Notes: generated by a model from the sequence alone, not told the origin. Positions 6,266 through 13,192 are shown, counted from the stretch's first letter. The stretch: 13,235 nt of DNA from Promethearchaeota archaeon (GCA_019057355.1 DXJM01000491.1:1-13235), one strand, 5' to 3'. Numbers and translations are program-made.

Positions 6266-6796
6266 ATGTACGACGCTACATTCAAAGTCATCATATTTGG
6301 AGATGCTGGAACCGGAAAAACTACATTGGCTCAACGGTTCTTGACCAATATTTTTAAATCAGATTCAAAAATGACCATCGGAATTGATTTTGAAGTGAAA
6401 AGCTTAGACGTCGATGGAAAAAAAATTAAGTTGCAAATTTGGGATTTTGGAGGAGAAGAAAGGTTTCGTTTTTTATTACCTAGCTACGTGCGGGGAGCGA
6501 ATGGAGGATTATTTATGTATGACGTGACTGATTACTCATCTATTGCTCATATTGATGATTGGATGATGGTGGTTCATAAAGAAATAAAACCTGACCATAA
6601 ATTTCCTATCCTAGTAGTAGGGGGAAAAGCAGATCTGGGAGAAGACCGAGAGGTTTCAAGTGAAGACGGAATAAGTGTATCGAGAGCAAGAGGGGTAGAC
6701 GGATTTATTGAATGTTCATCGAAGGATGGAACACACGTTAACGAAACCTTTGAGGCATTGACGAGACTAATGCTTCAAAACTCAAAAATAATCTAA
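6266..6796 (+). CDS. Small Ras/Rab-like GTPase
   Basis: A 176-residue single-domain GTP-binding protein. G1 is GDAGTGKT (12-19), G2 is Thr37 in MTIGIDF, G3 is DFGGEE (60-65), G4 is GKAD (120-123), and G5 is CSSK (150-153). Order, spacing and length are those of Ras-superfamily proteins of the Rab/Rho/Ran type, which are abundant in Asgard archaea. Two sites depart from the usual form. The catalytic glutamine that follows G3 (Gln61 of Ras) is Glu64, and the asparagine of N/TKxD is Gly120. The lysine and aspartate of G4, which give guanine specificity, remain. There is no C-terminal cysteine for a lipid anchor, so membrane attachment would need a partner. No ribosome site is seen before the ATG. 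It is a single-gene unit between divergent and convergent neighbours, and no GAP or GEF gene is adjacent. Confidence 0.9.
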   Translation: MYDATFKVIIFGDAGTGKTTLAQRFLTNIFKSDSKMTIGIDFEVKSLDVDGKKIKLQIWDFGGEERFRFLLPSYVRGANGGLFMYDVTDYSSIAHIDDWMMVVHKEIKPDHKFPILVVGGKADLGEDREVSSEDGISVSRARGVDGFIECSSKDGTHVNETFEALTRLMLQNSKII

Positions 6797-6820
6797 GATC
6801 TTGAAAGATTGATAGAGAAT

Positions 6821-6845
6821 AAAATGAAAAATAACCTCATTTTTT
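6821..6845 (+). terminator. Hairpin plus T-run after the GTPase gene
   Basis: AAAATGA (6821-6827) pairs with TCATTTT (6837-6843) and the second arm runs into six Ts (6840-6845), 24 bases after the stop. The stem has one G-C pair, so the T-run is the likelier signal. Confidence 0.4.
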
Positions 6846-6962
6846 ATAGCACCTATGTTTCATTCTTGACAAGAGAAGAATGCATTTTTTTTACACCATG
6901 ATTTAACTCAGGAGAAATTCCTAAAAAGTAATTGAATAAATTTAAAATGAACTATAGCACCT

Positions 6963-7973
6963 TTATTCTTCAATCGTGATGAAGGTATAAAAGAAAACGA
7001 TGATAAATATTGCTGCCAAGATCGCAAGACTTGCATTGCGCATTAAATCTGATAATTCAGGACTGTATTCTAAAAAGAGATGTGATCCCATGAAGATTGC
7101 TGCTAAAATATATCCAATTATATGAGAGGTGAATTTTTTCGATTGATTCTTGCCTGAAAAATAATTCACGATCGATACTAAGACGATAATGATAAAACCG
7201 ATATTATAGAACAATTTTAACACGGGTAGATCTAAATAATATAGGATTAAGAAAAATCCAAAAAGAAAAGCTTCAAAAATTCCAATATAGACTAGTGATA
7301 TTTTTTGTTTGGCGTCTGAAAGAAATTGTTCATATTCACTGACACCTTTATTATTGAACATGATAAACAAGGATCCGATCGCTAAAGAGGTGCCCAAGCA
7401 ATATGAAAAAGCATAGATTTGATCGAGTAAGGGAATCCACACTACTTCCCAAAGATATAAAGGTAATTTCAGATAATCAAGAGCAATATTAAATGTACAA
7501 AAAATTGGAAGGATGGCTGCCAGGATCATTAAGGGATATGTAATGATAGGGGCTCTCGACTTTTCATCCCAGTTTTTTTTTCTTATTGTAGATAATTGCC
7601 AGGCAAGTGACGCAAAACTCAGGACGGATACTATGGGAGTAATTAAGGGAAATACCCAGATGAAAAGGATAAGCATGGCATTAATGCCATAAAATATTTT
7701 AAGTCTCAAGGGTATGATATTAATCGTCTTTTCCATCGAGTCGATGGCTATTGAAAATCTCGTGGCAAATAATACCAAGAAGTAGAACCACGAAATGCTA
7801 AACGTGAGCGGGGCTAAAAAATTTGCTAAAAACACGGTTAATGCAACATCATCCGTCCACCAAACGTGAAAGTCGGTGAAAATAAAAACTAAAAAAATAA
7901 TGACCGGAACGGCAACAATCGAAACCAAGATCAAGATGCGACTTAAAATTATCCCTTTTATCTCTCTAGGCAT
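6963..7973 (-). CDS. Multi-spanning membrane protein of unknown function
   Basis: A 336-residue very hydrophobic protein that I do not recognise. About nine or ten membrane helices can be drawn: near 10-32, 43-70, 95-128 (probably two), 143-165, 172-206 (probably two), 225-246, 251-272, 283-301 and 313-333. Short charged loops such as STIRKKNWDEKSR (128-140) and SGKNQSKK (273-280) separate them, and by the positive-inside rule would face the cytoplasm. No transporter signature, metal site or signal peptidase site is evident. It stands alone, convergent with the GTPase gene and tandem with the ABC exporter, with a TATA-like box 70 bases upstream. The ATG at 7973 is chosen because the first helix follows after only a few residues; no ribosome site is clear. 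Confidence 0.75.
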   Translation of the reverse strand: MPREIKGIILSRILILVSIVAVPVIIFLVFIFTDFHVWWTDDVALTVFLANFLAPLTFSISWFYFLVLFATRFSIAIDSMEKTINIIPLRLKIFYGINAMLILFIWVFPLITPIVSVLSFASLAWQLSTIRKKNWDEKSRAPIITYPLMILAAILPIFCTFNIALDYLKLPLYLWEVVWIPLLDQIYAFSYCLGTSLAIGSLFIMFNNKGVSEYEQFLSDAKQKISLVYIGIFEAFLFGFFLILYYLDLPVLKLFYNIGFIIIVLVSIVNYFSGKNQSKKFTSHIIGYILAAIFMGSHLFLEYSPELSDLMRNASLAILAAIFIIVFFYTFITIEE

Positions 7974-8040
7974 GATTCATGTAATAATCCTTTAATTCAA
8001 ATATATGAAAACACGATTCAATACAAAATAAAGTCTCGAA

Positions 8041-8053
8041 GATTTATAAATAT
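8041..8053 (-). promoter_or_regulatory. TATA-like element before the membrane protein gene
   Basis: On the minus strand the string CTATATTTATAAAT stands about 70 bases before the ATG, the best AT box in this 207-base spacer. It would give a leader of some 40 bases. Confidence 0.3.
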
Positions 8054-8141
8054 AGTCGTAATTCGTTCTATTTAATTAAATTAAAATCTAGATCATTCTC
8101 ATATCGGGAGGAATTAAGAGCATTTGCTATATAAAATGAGT

Positions 8142-8147
8142 AAAAAA
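8142..8147 (-). terminator. T-run terminator candidate of the ABC exporter operon
   Basis: Read on the minus strand, six Ts follow the ATPase gene by 34 bases, after a self-complementary AT stretch (8159-8175). The position fits the end of the permease-ATPase transcript. Confidence 0.35.
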
Positions 8148-8180
8148 GGAACTGAAATTAAAAATTTTTTAAAATTAATG

Positions 8181-8873
8181 TTATTTCACGCTTTTTATGC
8201 GACCTTTGTCCATCTTTACAACAACGTTCCCATATTTTACCACCGATTCTCTGTGAGTTACTATAAGGATGGTAGTTTCATATTCTTCATTTATTTTTTT
8301 CAAGAGTTCCATTATCATTGTTTCACTCTCAGGATCGAGATTCCCGCTGACTTCATCACCGAATATAATTCTTGGCTTGCTCACGATAGCCCTTGCTAAG
8401 GCAACTCGTTGTTTCTCGCCTCCAGACATTTCTACGGGGTAATGGTCCTTTCTCTCGAGCATTTCCACATCTCTAAGAGCGGCAATAGCCCGGTTTTCGA
8501 TTTCTTTACTACTCAAAACCGTTGGCCATAATAATGCTTCAATATTTTCCATTGCAGTAAGAGTGCTGATCAAATTATAATCTTGGAACACAAACCCTAC
8601 TTTCTGTCGTCTAAGTCTTGATAATCTATCTTCCTTCGCTCGAGCAATATTTTCTCCGTCTAAAATAACTTTTCCACTATCGGGAAGGTCTAATCCACTC
8701 ATAACATTTAAGAGGGTGGATTTCCCACATCCCGTGGGTCCTTGAATCATTACAAAATCTCCACTTTTAATGGATAAATTAACATCAACGAGAGCATGGA
8801 TGATTGCCCCCGCCATCCTGTATTCCTTGTTAACATCAATGACTTCAATCATCGTGTCTCTATCTATTGGCAT
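8181..8873 (-). CDS. ABC transporter ATP-binding protein, MacB/LolD type
   Basis: A 230-residue nucleotide-binding subunit. Walker A is GPTGCGKST (45-53), the Q-loop is FQD (96-98), the signature is MSGGEKQR (149-156), Walker B is IIFGDE (169-174) with the catalytic Glu174, the D-loop is SGNLD (176-180), and the H-loop His207 lies in THRES. The sequence is close to the LolD/MacB/FtsE group, which pairs with FtsX-fold permeases and drives shape changes at the membrane surface rather than classic passage through a channel. Walker B is followed by VSG where PTG is usual. The partner permease ends 13 bases upstream. GAGGTG (8883-8888), which overlaps the permease stop, is nine bases before the ATG at 8873 and favours that start over the internal ATG at 8852. 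Confidence 0.93.
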   Translation of the reverse strand: MPIDRDTMIEVIDVNKEYRMAGAIIHALVDVNLSIKSGDFVMIQGPTGCGKSTLLNVMSGLDLPDSGKVILDGENIARAKEDRLSRLRRQKVGFVFQDYNLISTLTAMENIEALLWPTVLSSKEIENRAIAALRDVEMLERKDHYPVEMSGGEKQRVALARAIVSKPRIIFGDEVSGNLDPESETMIMELLKKINEEYETTILIVTHRESVVKYGNVVVKMDKGRIKSVK

Positions 8874-8882
8874 TTTTTCTCA

Positions 8883-8888
8883 CACCTC
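8883..8888 (-). promoter_or_regulatory. Ribosome binding site of the ABC ATPase gene
   Basis: GAGGTG on the minus strand, nine bases before the ATG at 8873 and overlapping the TGA of the permease gene. It is one of the few good Shine-Dalgarno sites in the window and points to coupled translation of the two subunits. Confidence 0.6.
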
Positions 8889-9450
8889 ACTCCCCTACTC
8901 GTTTAAGTGCTAACATTGGCCGTACTTTCGTGATGCGCCCGCGAGCGCCCATGTACCCGATGAATTGCACGAGTAAAAATATTAAAATCGTAAATAATAC
9001 AGCCCAAAGCTTTATCAGCGGTAACCCTGATACTGGAGCACCCGGCACGTACTCTGCTTGAATGTATCCTAAAATCGCAACCCAATGGAAGAGAAATTCA
9101 ACCATGATAAACAAGCCCATTAGAGTAGTGAAAAAAATATATCCTAAAATAAGTTGCGTCACATTTCCTTTTGTCCAGCCTATGCATTTTAATGTGGCCC
9201 ATATCTTCCTGTTTCTGCGAACAATGATCCATGCATAAAGGAGAGTCAAGAAAATCGCCGCAAGAATTACCACCAGTAGGGGTACGACACTTGTAAATGT
9301 CAAGTTATTTGCCAAGAATTCTTCAATAACCGATTCCATGAAAAAACTTGTCATAAAGATTAACACCGTATACATGAGCGTAAAAACTATGAATGTCTTT
9401 CTTTCACGCATGCTCATTCGTACTGCCTTTTTCCAAAGTCTAAACTTCAC
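8887..9450 (-). CDS. Minimal FtsX-like ABC permease subunit
   Basis: A 187-residue membrane protein with four helices, near 20-40, 53-77, 100-128 and 146-170. The cytoplasmic segment after helix 2, RRNRKIWATLKCIGWTKGNV (78-97), has the charge and hydrophobic pattern of the FtsX/MacB coupling region (R-x-x-E/K-I-A-x-L-x-x-I-G-x-x-x-x-x-I). In ordinary FtsX and MacB a large outer domain of 100-250 residues sits between helices 1 and 2; here only about 12 residues remain, so the protein is little more than the membrane core. It precedes its ATPase by 13 bases. The start is GTG at 9450: the overlapping ATG is out of frame, and GTGAG (9456-9460 on the complement) stands five bases upstream. Export substrate or signalling role is unknown; a separate outer partner is possible. 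Confidence 0.72.
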   Translation of the reverse strand: MKFRLWKKAVRMSMRERKTFIVFTLMYTVLIFMTSFFMESVIEEFLANNLTFTSVVPLLVVILAAIFLTLLYAWIIVRRNRKIWATLKCIGWTKGNVTQLILGYIFFTTLMGLFIMVEFLFHWVAILGYIQAEYVPGAPVSGLPLIKLWAVLFTILIFLLVQFIGYMGARGRITKVRPMLALKRVGE

Positions 9451-9545
9451 ATTAGCTCACTTTAGTTTTTTATAAAAGTTATTATTTAAATTTGTTTGGT
9501 ATTATGTATATAGTAAATACAATAATAAAAAAATTAGTGAAAAAA
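9451..9545. promoter_or_regulatory. Divergent promoter region between permease and profilin-like genes
   Basis: These 95 bases hold several AT boxes: TTTATAAAAG (9469-9478), ATTATTTAAA (9481-9490) and GTATATAGTA (9506-9515). The last one, about 31-40 bases before the ATG at 9546, fits the profilin-like gene with a very short leader. On the other strand the box at 9481-9492 would serve the permease gene. Confidence 0.4.
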
Positions 9546-9947
9546 ATGTCTGATATTGAAAGCATGATTGATGACTTATTAAATACCGAGGAAAATGTAT
9601 TTGGTATTGCAATCATCGGAAAAAATGGTACATTAATAACTCAAACAGAGAATTGGGATGTTTCTGGAGACTTAAATGCTATAAATGAATTATTGAAGCT
9701 CAAATTAAAGCTTGGAGAAAAAGGAATAACGAGCATTTCAATTCAAGGGATAAAATATATGATTGTGGAAAATACTGAAGAGAGGAAGATTGGAACAAAT
9801 GTTACGGGAAAGGGCCATGTCATTATTGCACCCATTCCTGTTGGAGGCACGGGGGCATTAGTATGTTATATCAATCCTGCTTCGGGTCCCCGAGATGCCT
9901 TATTAAATGTACAGGAATTTGCTTTAAAGTTAAATAATTTTGTATAA
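9546..9947 (+). CDS. Profilin-like protein (Asgard profilin)
   Basis: A 133-residue protein that lines up along its whole length with eukaryotic profilins as I remember them. The N-terminal helix MSDIESMIDDLL is followed by IAIIGKNGTLITQT (plant profilins have AAIIGxDGTVWAQS). The core GIKYMIV then matches the G-x-KYMV strand. Next come a turn and GKGHVIIAP (profilin GxGGITIKK), GALVCYINP (profilin ALVxGIYxEP), and a C-terminal helix LLNVQEFALKLNNF like CNxVVExLxDYL. Asgard profilins bind actin and regulate its assembly; that role is inferred. Tryptophans for poly-proline binding are mostly missing. A Roadblock/LC7 fold is the main alternative. The frame is open from a TTG at 9492, but that would translate the promoter; the ATG at 9546 gives the family's usual N-terminus. 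No actin gene lies in the window. Confidence 0.75.
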   Translation: MSDIESMIDDLLNTEENVFGIAIIGKNGTLITQTENWDVSGDLNAINELLKLKLKLGEKGITSISIQGIKYMIVENTEERKIGTNVTGKGHVIIAPIPVGGTGALVCYINPASGPRDALLNVQEFALKLNNFV

Positions 9948-9955
9948 TTTTTTTT
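9948..9955 (+). terminator. T8 run directly after the profilin-like gene
   Basis: Eight Ts follow the TAA stop without a gap and are continued by CCTTCTTTCC, a pyrimidine stretch of the archaeal terminator type, before the converging deacetylase-family gene ends. Confidence 0.5.
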
Positions 9956-9964
9956 CCTTCTTTC

Positions 9965-11056
9965 CTATAGTGACCAATATTTACCCAATTCTTTTTTTAA
10001 AACTTCTTTGATTTTAGCTATCTCTTCCTCCTTTGACTCCGAAGAAAAATCTATGTATTCAAATTCTGGGCGTTCGTATTCTTCATCAAGAAGGGCCTTG
10101 ATTATAGAATGAACGCAAGCAGGTACTCCGATAGGACTATACCCTCCCTCTAAAATAAATGCTATCTTACCTTGACATGTTGTTCTTGCTAAATCTAAAA
10201 TCCATCTGGTAAAATTATAGTACGAATAACTTGTCAACAAGCAATTTCCTATTTTGTCATCCCAATACATGTCAAATCCACAAGCTATGATGACGAGATC
10301 TGGGCGGTATTGAGTTAGAATTGGGTGAAGGATGTCGGTAAATTCTAAGAAATCATCATCAGTGATGCCTTGTGGAACGGGAAAATTGATATTTTTTCCT
10401 AGTCCCTCTCCTTCTCCTAATTCATCAATAAATCCGATGTCTCCTTCTTCAAAATCAAATTCGTGAATTGAAAAATAAAGCACGTCTGGATCTTCATAAA
10501 AATATTGAGCGATTCCGTCTCCAAAATGGTCATCAATATCTATTATTGCAATTTTTTTGTAGTAATTCAATTTTTTCCTCAGATACAAAATAGAATTGGC
10601 GATATTGTTGAATATGCACAATCCTGATGCTTTTTCTCTTAAAGCATGATGTCCAGGAGGGCGGATCAATGCTAAGGCGTGATCCACATCACCATTCAAG
10701 ACGCATTTGAGTGCTTGTAATGCGCCCCCCACTGCTTTTTTAGCCAAATAAAACGTGTCTTGCGTGATAAATACCTCGTCACCGATTATTCCATATCCAA
10801 ATTTGGAGAGTCGTTTTATTGTATTGATGTGATATTGCGAATGGGCTAATTTAATGATGGACTCATCCACATTAATAGGTTCTTTAAGGATTATTCTCGA
10901 ATCATTTAATAAATTTACTTTATCGAGATAATCAAGAATAGATTTTATTCTGAGAGGATGTTCATGGGCAAAAAAAGAAGTCCTGGGAAAAGGGGGAACG
11001 TTAAGAATCGCAAAATCCTCATCCGTTATAATTCCAATTTTTTTTTTCTCACTCAT
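9965..11056 (-). CDS. HDAC-family amidohydrolase (class II histone deacetylase / acetylpolyamine amidohydrolase)
   Basis: A 363-residue zinc deacetylase of the arginase-deacetylase fold. Visible are RPPGHHA with the catalytic histidine pair (His136, His137), GLCIFNN (145-151), IDIDDHFGDG with zinc ligands Asp175 and His177, ACGFD with the third ligand Asp262, and LEGGY with the transition-state tyrosine (Tyr306). Such enzymes remove acetyl groups from lysines of proteins or from acetylpolyamines. Two positions depart from the usual form: HHG after the zinc ligand is HFG, and GFC is GLC. The C-terminal 35 residues are highly charged (EESKEEEI-like) and probably form a helix. Substrate cannot be told; the polyamine operon elsewhere in the window makes acetylpolyamines a fair option. 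It follows the cyclase-family gene by 46 bases on the same strand and is probably co-transcribed. The ATG at 11056 has no clear ribosome site. Confidence 0.88.
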   Translation of the reverse strand: MSEKKKIGIITDEDFAILNVPPFPRTSFFAHEHPLRIKSILDYLDKVNLLNDSRIILKEPINVDESIIKLAHSQYHINTIKRLSKFGYGIIGDEVFITQDTFYLAKKAVGGALQALKCVLNGDVDHALALIRPPGHHALREKASGLCIFNNIANSILYLRKKLNYYKKIAIIDIDDHFGDGIAQYFYEDPDVLYFSIHEFDFEEGDIGFIDELGEGEGLGKNINFPVPQGITDDDFLEFTDILHPILTQYRPDLVIIACGFDMYWDDKIGNCLLTSYSYYNFTRWILDLARTTCQGKIAFILEGGYSPIGVPACVHSIIKALLDEEYERPEFEYIDFSSESKEEEIAKIKEVLKKELGKYWSL

Positions 11057-11102
11057 GACTAATAGATCAGAAGGAAAATAGAGTTTTAATCTTTCTCTTA
11101 TT

Positions 11103-11909
11103 TTATTGATCAGGTATGGTTGCCACCGCCCTTACCCAGCCTGCACTTGCTCGAGCAATTTTAATGGGAAAGCAATAAATCGTGGCTCCGATGGGGGGCA
11201 CTTTATCTAAATTTGTTAATTTCTCTATTTGAAAATATCCCCGCTCAATTCCCGCATAATGTCCTTCCCATATAATAGAGGTATCGGGTTTTTTTGCTTT
11301 TATGCTTTTCTTCCATTTTTGTGCAGTAATTATGAACGGTGCATCCCAAGACCATGCATCTGTCCCCACAACATGAACGCCTTGTCTGACGAGGTGTAAT
11401 GTTGCTTCTCTTCCAACCCCCACGCCTGATAGGGTATATTTGTTTGATTCTACGTGTTCATGCGCATTGGTATGGATGCAAACAATATCTCCTTCCTGTA
11501 AGTGATGTCTTATCTCCTTTAATTTTTCATCAATATCTTTTCTTGTCATGAGATATCCTTCCTCTTTATCCGTACAATCAAAAACAATAAGCGGTCCTAT
11601 TCCCCATTCTAGTGGAAATTCATCGATTGTTAGGGCTTTTCTCCCTCCAATTTCCTTATCTTGCACAGGAGCAAAATGCCATGGAGCATCCATGTGGGTT
11701 CCGCTATGTGTAGTCAATGACATGTTCTCCGTGGCCCATCCTTTTCCGTCTGGTAAGTGCAACTTGGGATTTAAATCAGGAAAAATTAAGGAAAGTTCCC
11801 GAGCTCCAGATTCATGGTCGTTATATTTAATATGAGGTTCTGTTAACGGAGGATCAAAACGCATTTCTTCGGGATTAATTATAGGAATTGAAAGATCAAT
11901 AAACTTCAT
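11103..11909 (-). CDS. Cyclase family hydrolase (kynurenine formamidase-like)
   Basis: A 268-residue metal-dependent hydrolase of the family that includes kynurenine formamidase KynB and isatin hydrolase. The signature HSGTHMDAPWHF (68-79) provides the metal-binding His72, Asp74 and His78. Further blocks are HTNAHEH (145-151), GVGREATLHLVRQGV (163-177) and VVGTDAWSWDAP (179-190), which I know from the longer cyclase-family proteins rather than from KynB itself, which is about 60 residues shorter. Substrates in this group are amides or lactam-like rings; the natural one here is unknown, and no tryptophan-degradation gene is near. The ATG at 11909 has a good ribosome site, AGGAGA (11916-11921), six bases away. 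It is the first gene of a likely two-gene unit with the HDAC-family enzyme. Confidence 0.85.
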   Translation of the reverse strand: MKFIDLSIPIINPEEMRFDPPLTEPHIKYNDHESGARELSLIFPDLNPKLHLPDGKGWATENMSLTTHSGTHMDAPWHFAPVQDKEIGGRKALTIDEFPLEWGIGPLIVFDCTDKEEGYLMTRKDIDEKLKEIRHHLQEGDIVCIHTNAHEHVESNKYTLSGVGVGREATLHLVRQGVHVVGTDAWSWDAPFIITAQKWKKSIKAKKPDTSIIWEGHYAGIERGYFQIEKLTNLDKVPPIGATIYCFPIKIARASAGWVRAVATIPDQ

Positions 11910-11915
11910 TACTCT

Positions 11916-11921
11916 TCTCCT
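11916..11921 (-). promoter_or_regulatory. Ribosome binding site of the cyclase-family gene
   Basis: AGGAGA on the minus strand, six bases before the ATG at 11909. It is the strongest Shine-Dalgarno site in the window and fixes this start. Confidence 0.6.
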
Positions 11922-11933
11922 ATTAAGATAAAG

Positions 11934-11947
11934 AGGTTGCTAAACCT
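11934..11947. promoter_or_regulatory. Short palindrome in the leader of the cyclase-family gene
   Basis: AGGTT (11934-11938) and AACCT (11943-11947) flank four bases. On the minus strand the element lies about ten bases downstream of a TATA-like GTTTTAAATAC (11957-11967) and 24 bases before the ATG, suiting an operator at the transcription start or an RNA hairpin. On the plus strand it is followed by six Ts and resembles a terminator, but no plus-strand gene precedes it. Confidence 0.35.
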
Positions 11948-12052
11948 AGTTTTTTATTGTATTTAAAACATTCTTAAAAATGTGTTATTACTTATTAAAA
12001 TAGGGTAATTTTGGAAAAAATGGTTGAAGTAAACCAAGAGTATTGAGGAATT

Positions 12053-13192
12053 TTATTCTAATTCCTTATCTCTATGCGTTAATTTCATGTCATCTTCCGT
12101 AATATCATTTAATTTTGCTATTGACGCGAGAAGGGCATCTAAAGTTATGTATGTATTCAATTCGAATTGTGGAAAGAAATTTTCTTCTACATGGCGAATT
12201 GCCTTGTTATATTGGCTGACCATATACGGTCTTCCTTCAATAATCAAATTTCCTGCATAGTTTCGATACCACTTGTTCATTCGTGCTAAGTGAGAATCTT
12301 TAAATGACGTTATAGTAAAGAGTTTCATGCCCACATCTCCCGCCTGTTGAGCATATTTTAAAATTTGGTCTGTTTCCCCACTTCCACTCATTAAAATAAC
12401 AAGATCATCTTTTTTTCTTCCTCTCCAATGACCATCATAAATAACATTTATATCCTTAGAATTTTCTTTATGTAAATGACCATACCTAATAGCAATCACT
12501 CGTGCAATGATTTCATTGATACCAACTCCTTTAAAATAAACCCAATTATGATTGTCATGTTCCAAATATTCATTTATAAGCTTTATAAAATGCTCGAGAG
12601 TTTTTTCTTGTTTTCTAAGGTTCTCCAAATTAGAATGCATTCCCTCTATGGCAATATCATAAAATAGGTTATAAGAATCTAACATGTCTTGTTCGGTATA
12701 AGCATATCCCATACAGGAGCAAAAAACGGCACTTGCTTGTTCAAATTCTGTTCCTAAAGGAGCGTATTTTTTTTCATAATTAGAATTCCCTTTTATTAAA
12801 ATTATGTTTTCAAATTCTTCTTTTAGTTTTTCGTTCCCCGTAATAAAAATTACATCTAATCCTTTTTTTTTGGCAAAAAGCGCGTTTTCAAGAGATTTGC
12901 CACTTCCTGAACGGGAATTCACGATAAAAATATCCCCTTTTCTTAAAGGTCTTAAATTTGCATTGCTCACTTGATTAACCCGTATGCCATAGGTGCTCTC
13001 AAGCTCATTTGTGAGCAGTAAAACACTTTGAAGCGATCTTCCCGCTCCATCAACTATAACTCTTTTGTCTTCTTTTCCATTATTCAATATATCAAGACAG
13101 TTTGCAACGACCTGCTTGTCAACATCCTTTATGGACATGACAATTCGCGAAACTAAATAGCAATAAGCATCTTTAAAAAAATCTATCATCAC
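12053..13192 (-). CDS. Tandem SIS-domain protein, sugar-phosphate isomerase type
   Basis: A 379-residue protein built of two SIS (sugar isomerase) domains. The first, about 20-170, looks like 6-phospho-3-hexuloisomerase: VIVDGAGRSLQS (45-56), NSRSGSGKS (92-100), VIFITGN (114-120) and PLGTEFEQAS (145-154). The second, about 200-365, has YFKGVGINEIIARVIA (219-234), LVILMSGSGETDQILKYA (264-281) and FTITSF (292-297). SGSGET is the standard phosphosugar loop; the first domain has RSGSGKS with Lys where Glu/Thr is usual. Members act on phosphosugars as isomerases, deaminases or regulators; GlmS also carries two such domains but with a different N-terminus. The substrate is unknown. The frame starts GTG-ATG at 13192/13189, and an in-frame TAA 24 bases further up shows no longer start exists. 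The ATG is the likelier one. It reads alone, 143 bases before the next gene. Confidence 0.85.
   Translation of the reverse strand: MMIDFFKDAYCYLVSRIVMSIKDVDKQVVANCLDILNNGKEDKRVIVDGAGRSLQSVLLLTNELESTYGIRVNQVSNANLRPLRKGDIFIVNSRSGSGKSLENALFAKKKGLDVIFITGNEKLKEEFENIILIKGNSNYEKKYAPLGTEFEQASAVFCSCMGYAYTEQDMLDSYNLFYDIAIEGMHSNLENLRKQEKTLEHFIKLINEYLEHDNHNWVYFKGVGINEIIARVIAIRYGHLHKENSKDINVIYDGHWRGRKKDDLVILMSGSGETDQILKYAQQAGDVGMKLFTITSFKDSHLARMNKWYRNYAGNLIIEGRPYMVSQYNKAIRHVEENFFPQFELNTYITLDALLASIAKLNDITEDDMKLTHRDKELE

Noticed and set aside
8124..8399. Plus-strand reading frame starting in the spacer and running into the ABC ATPase gene
   Set aside because: Most of it is antisense to a well-supported gene, and its residues look like reversed coding sequence with many Phe, Tyr and His.
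9492..9545. N-terminal extension of the profilin-like frame from a TTG at 9492 or the ATG at 9504
   Set aside because: It would translate the AT-rich promoter region, and the ATG at 9546 gives the N-terminus expected of profilins.
9546..9947. Roadblock/LC7 domain protein
   Set aside because: The IAIIGKNGT strand fits both folds, but GIKYMIV, the late CYINP strand and the terminal helix fit profilin better. It is kept as the main alternative.
11548..11835. Plus-strand reading frame within the cyclase-family gene
   Set aside because: It is antisense to the HSGTHMD region and matches no known pattern.
11931..11955. Intrinsic terminator on the plus strand (hairpin plus T6)
   Set aside because: No plus-strand gene ends upstream of it. 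It is better read as a leader element of the minus-strand cyclase-family gene.
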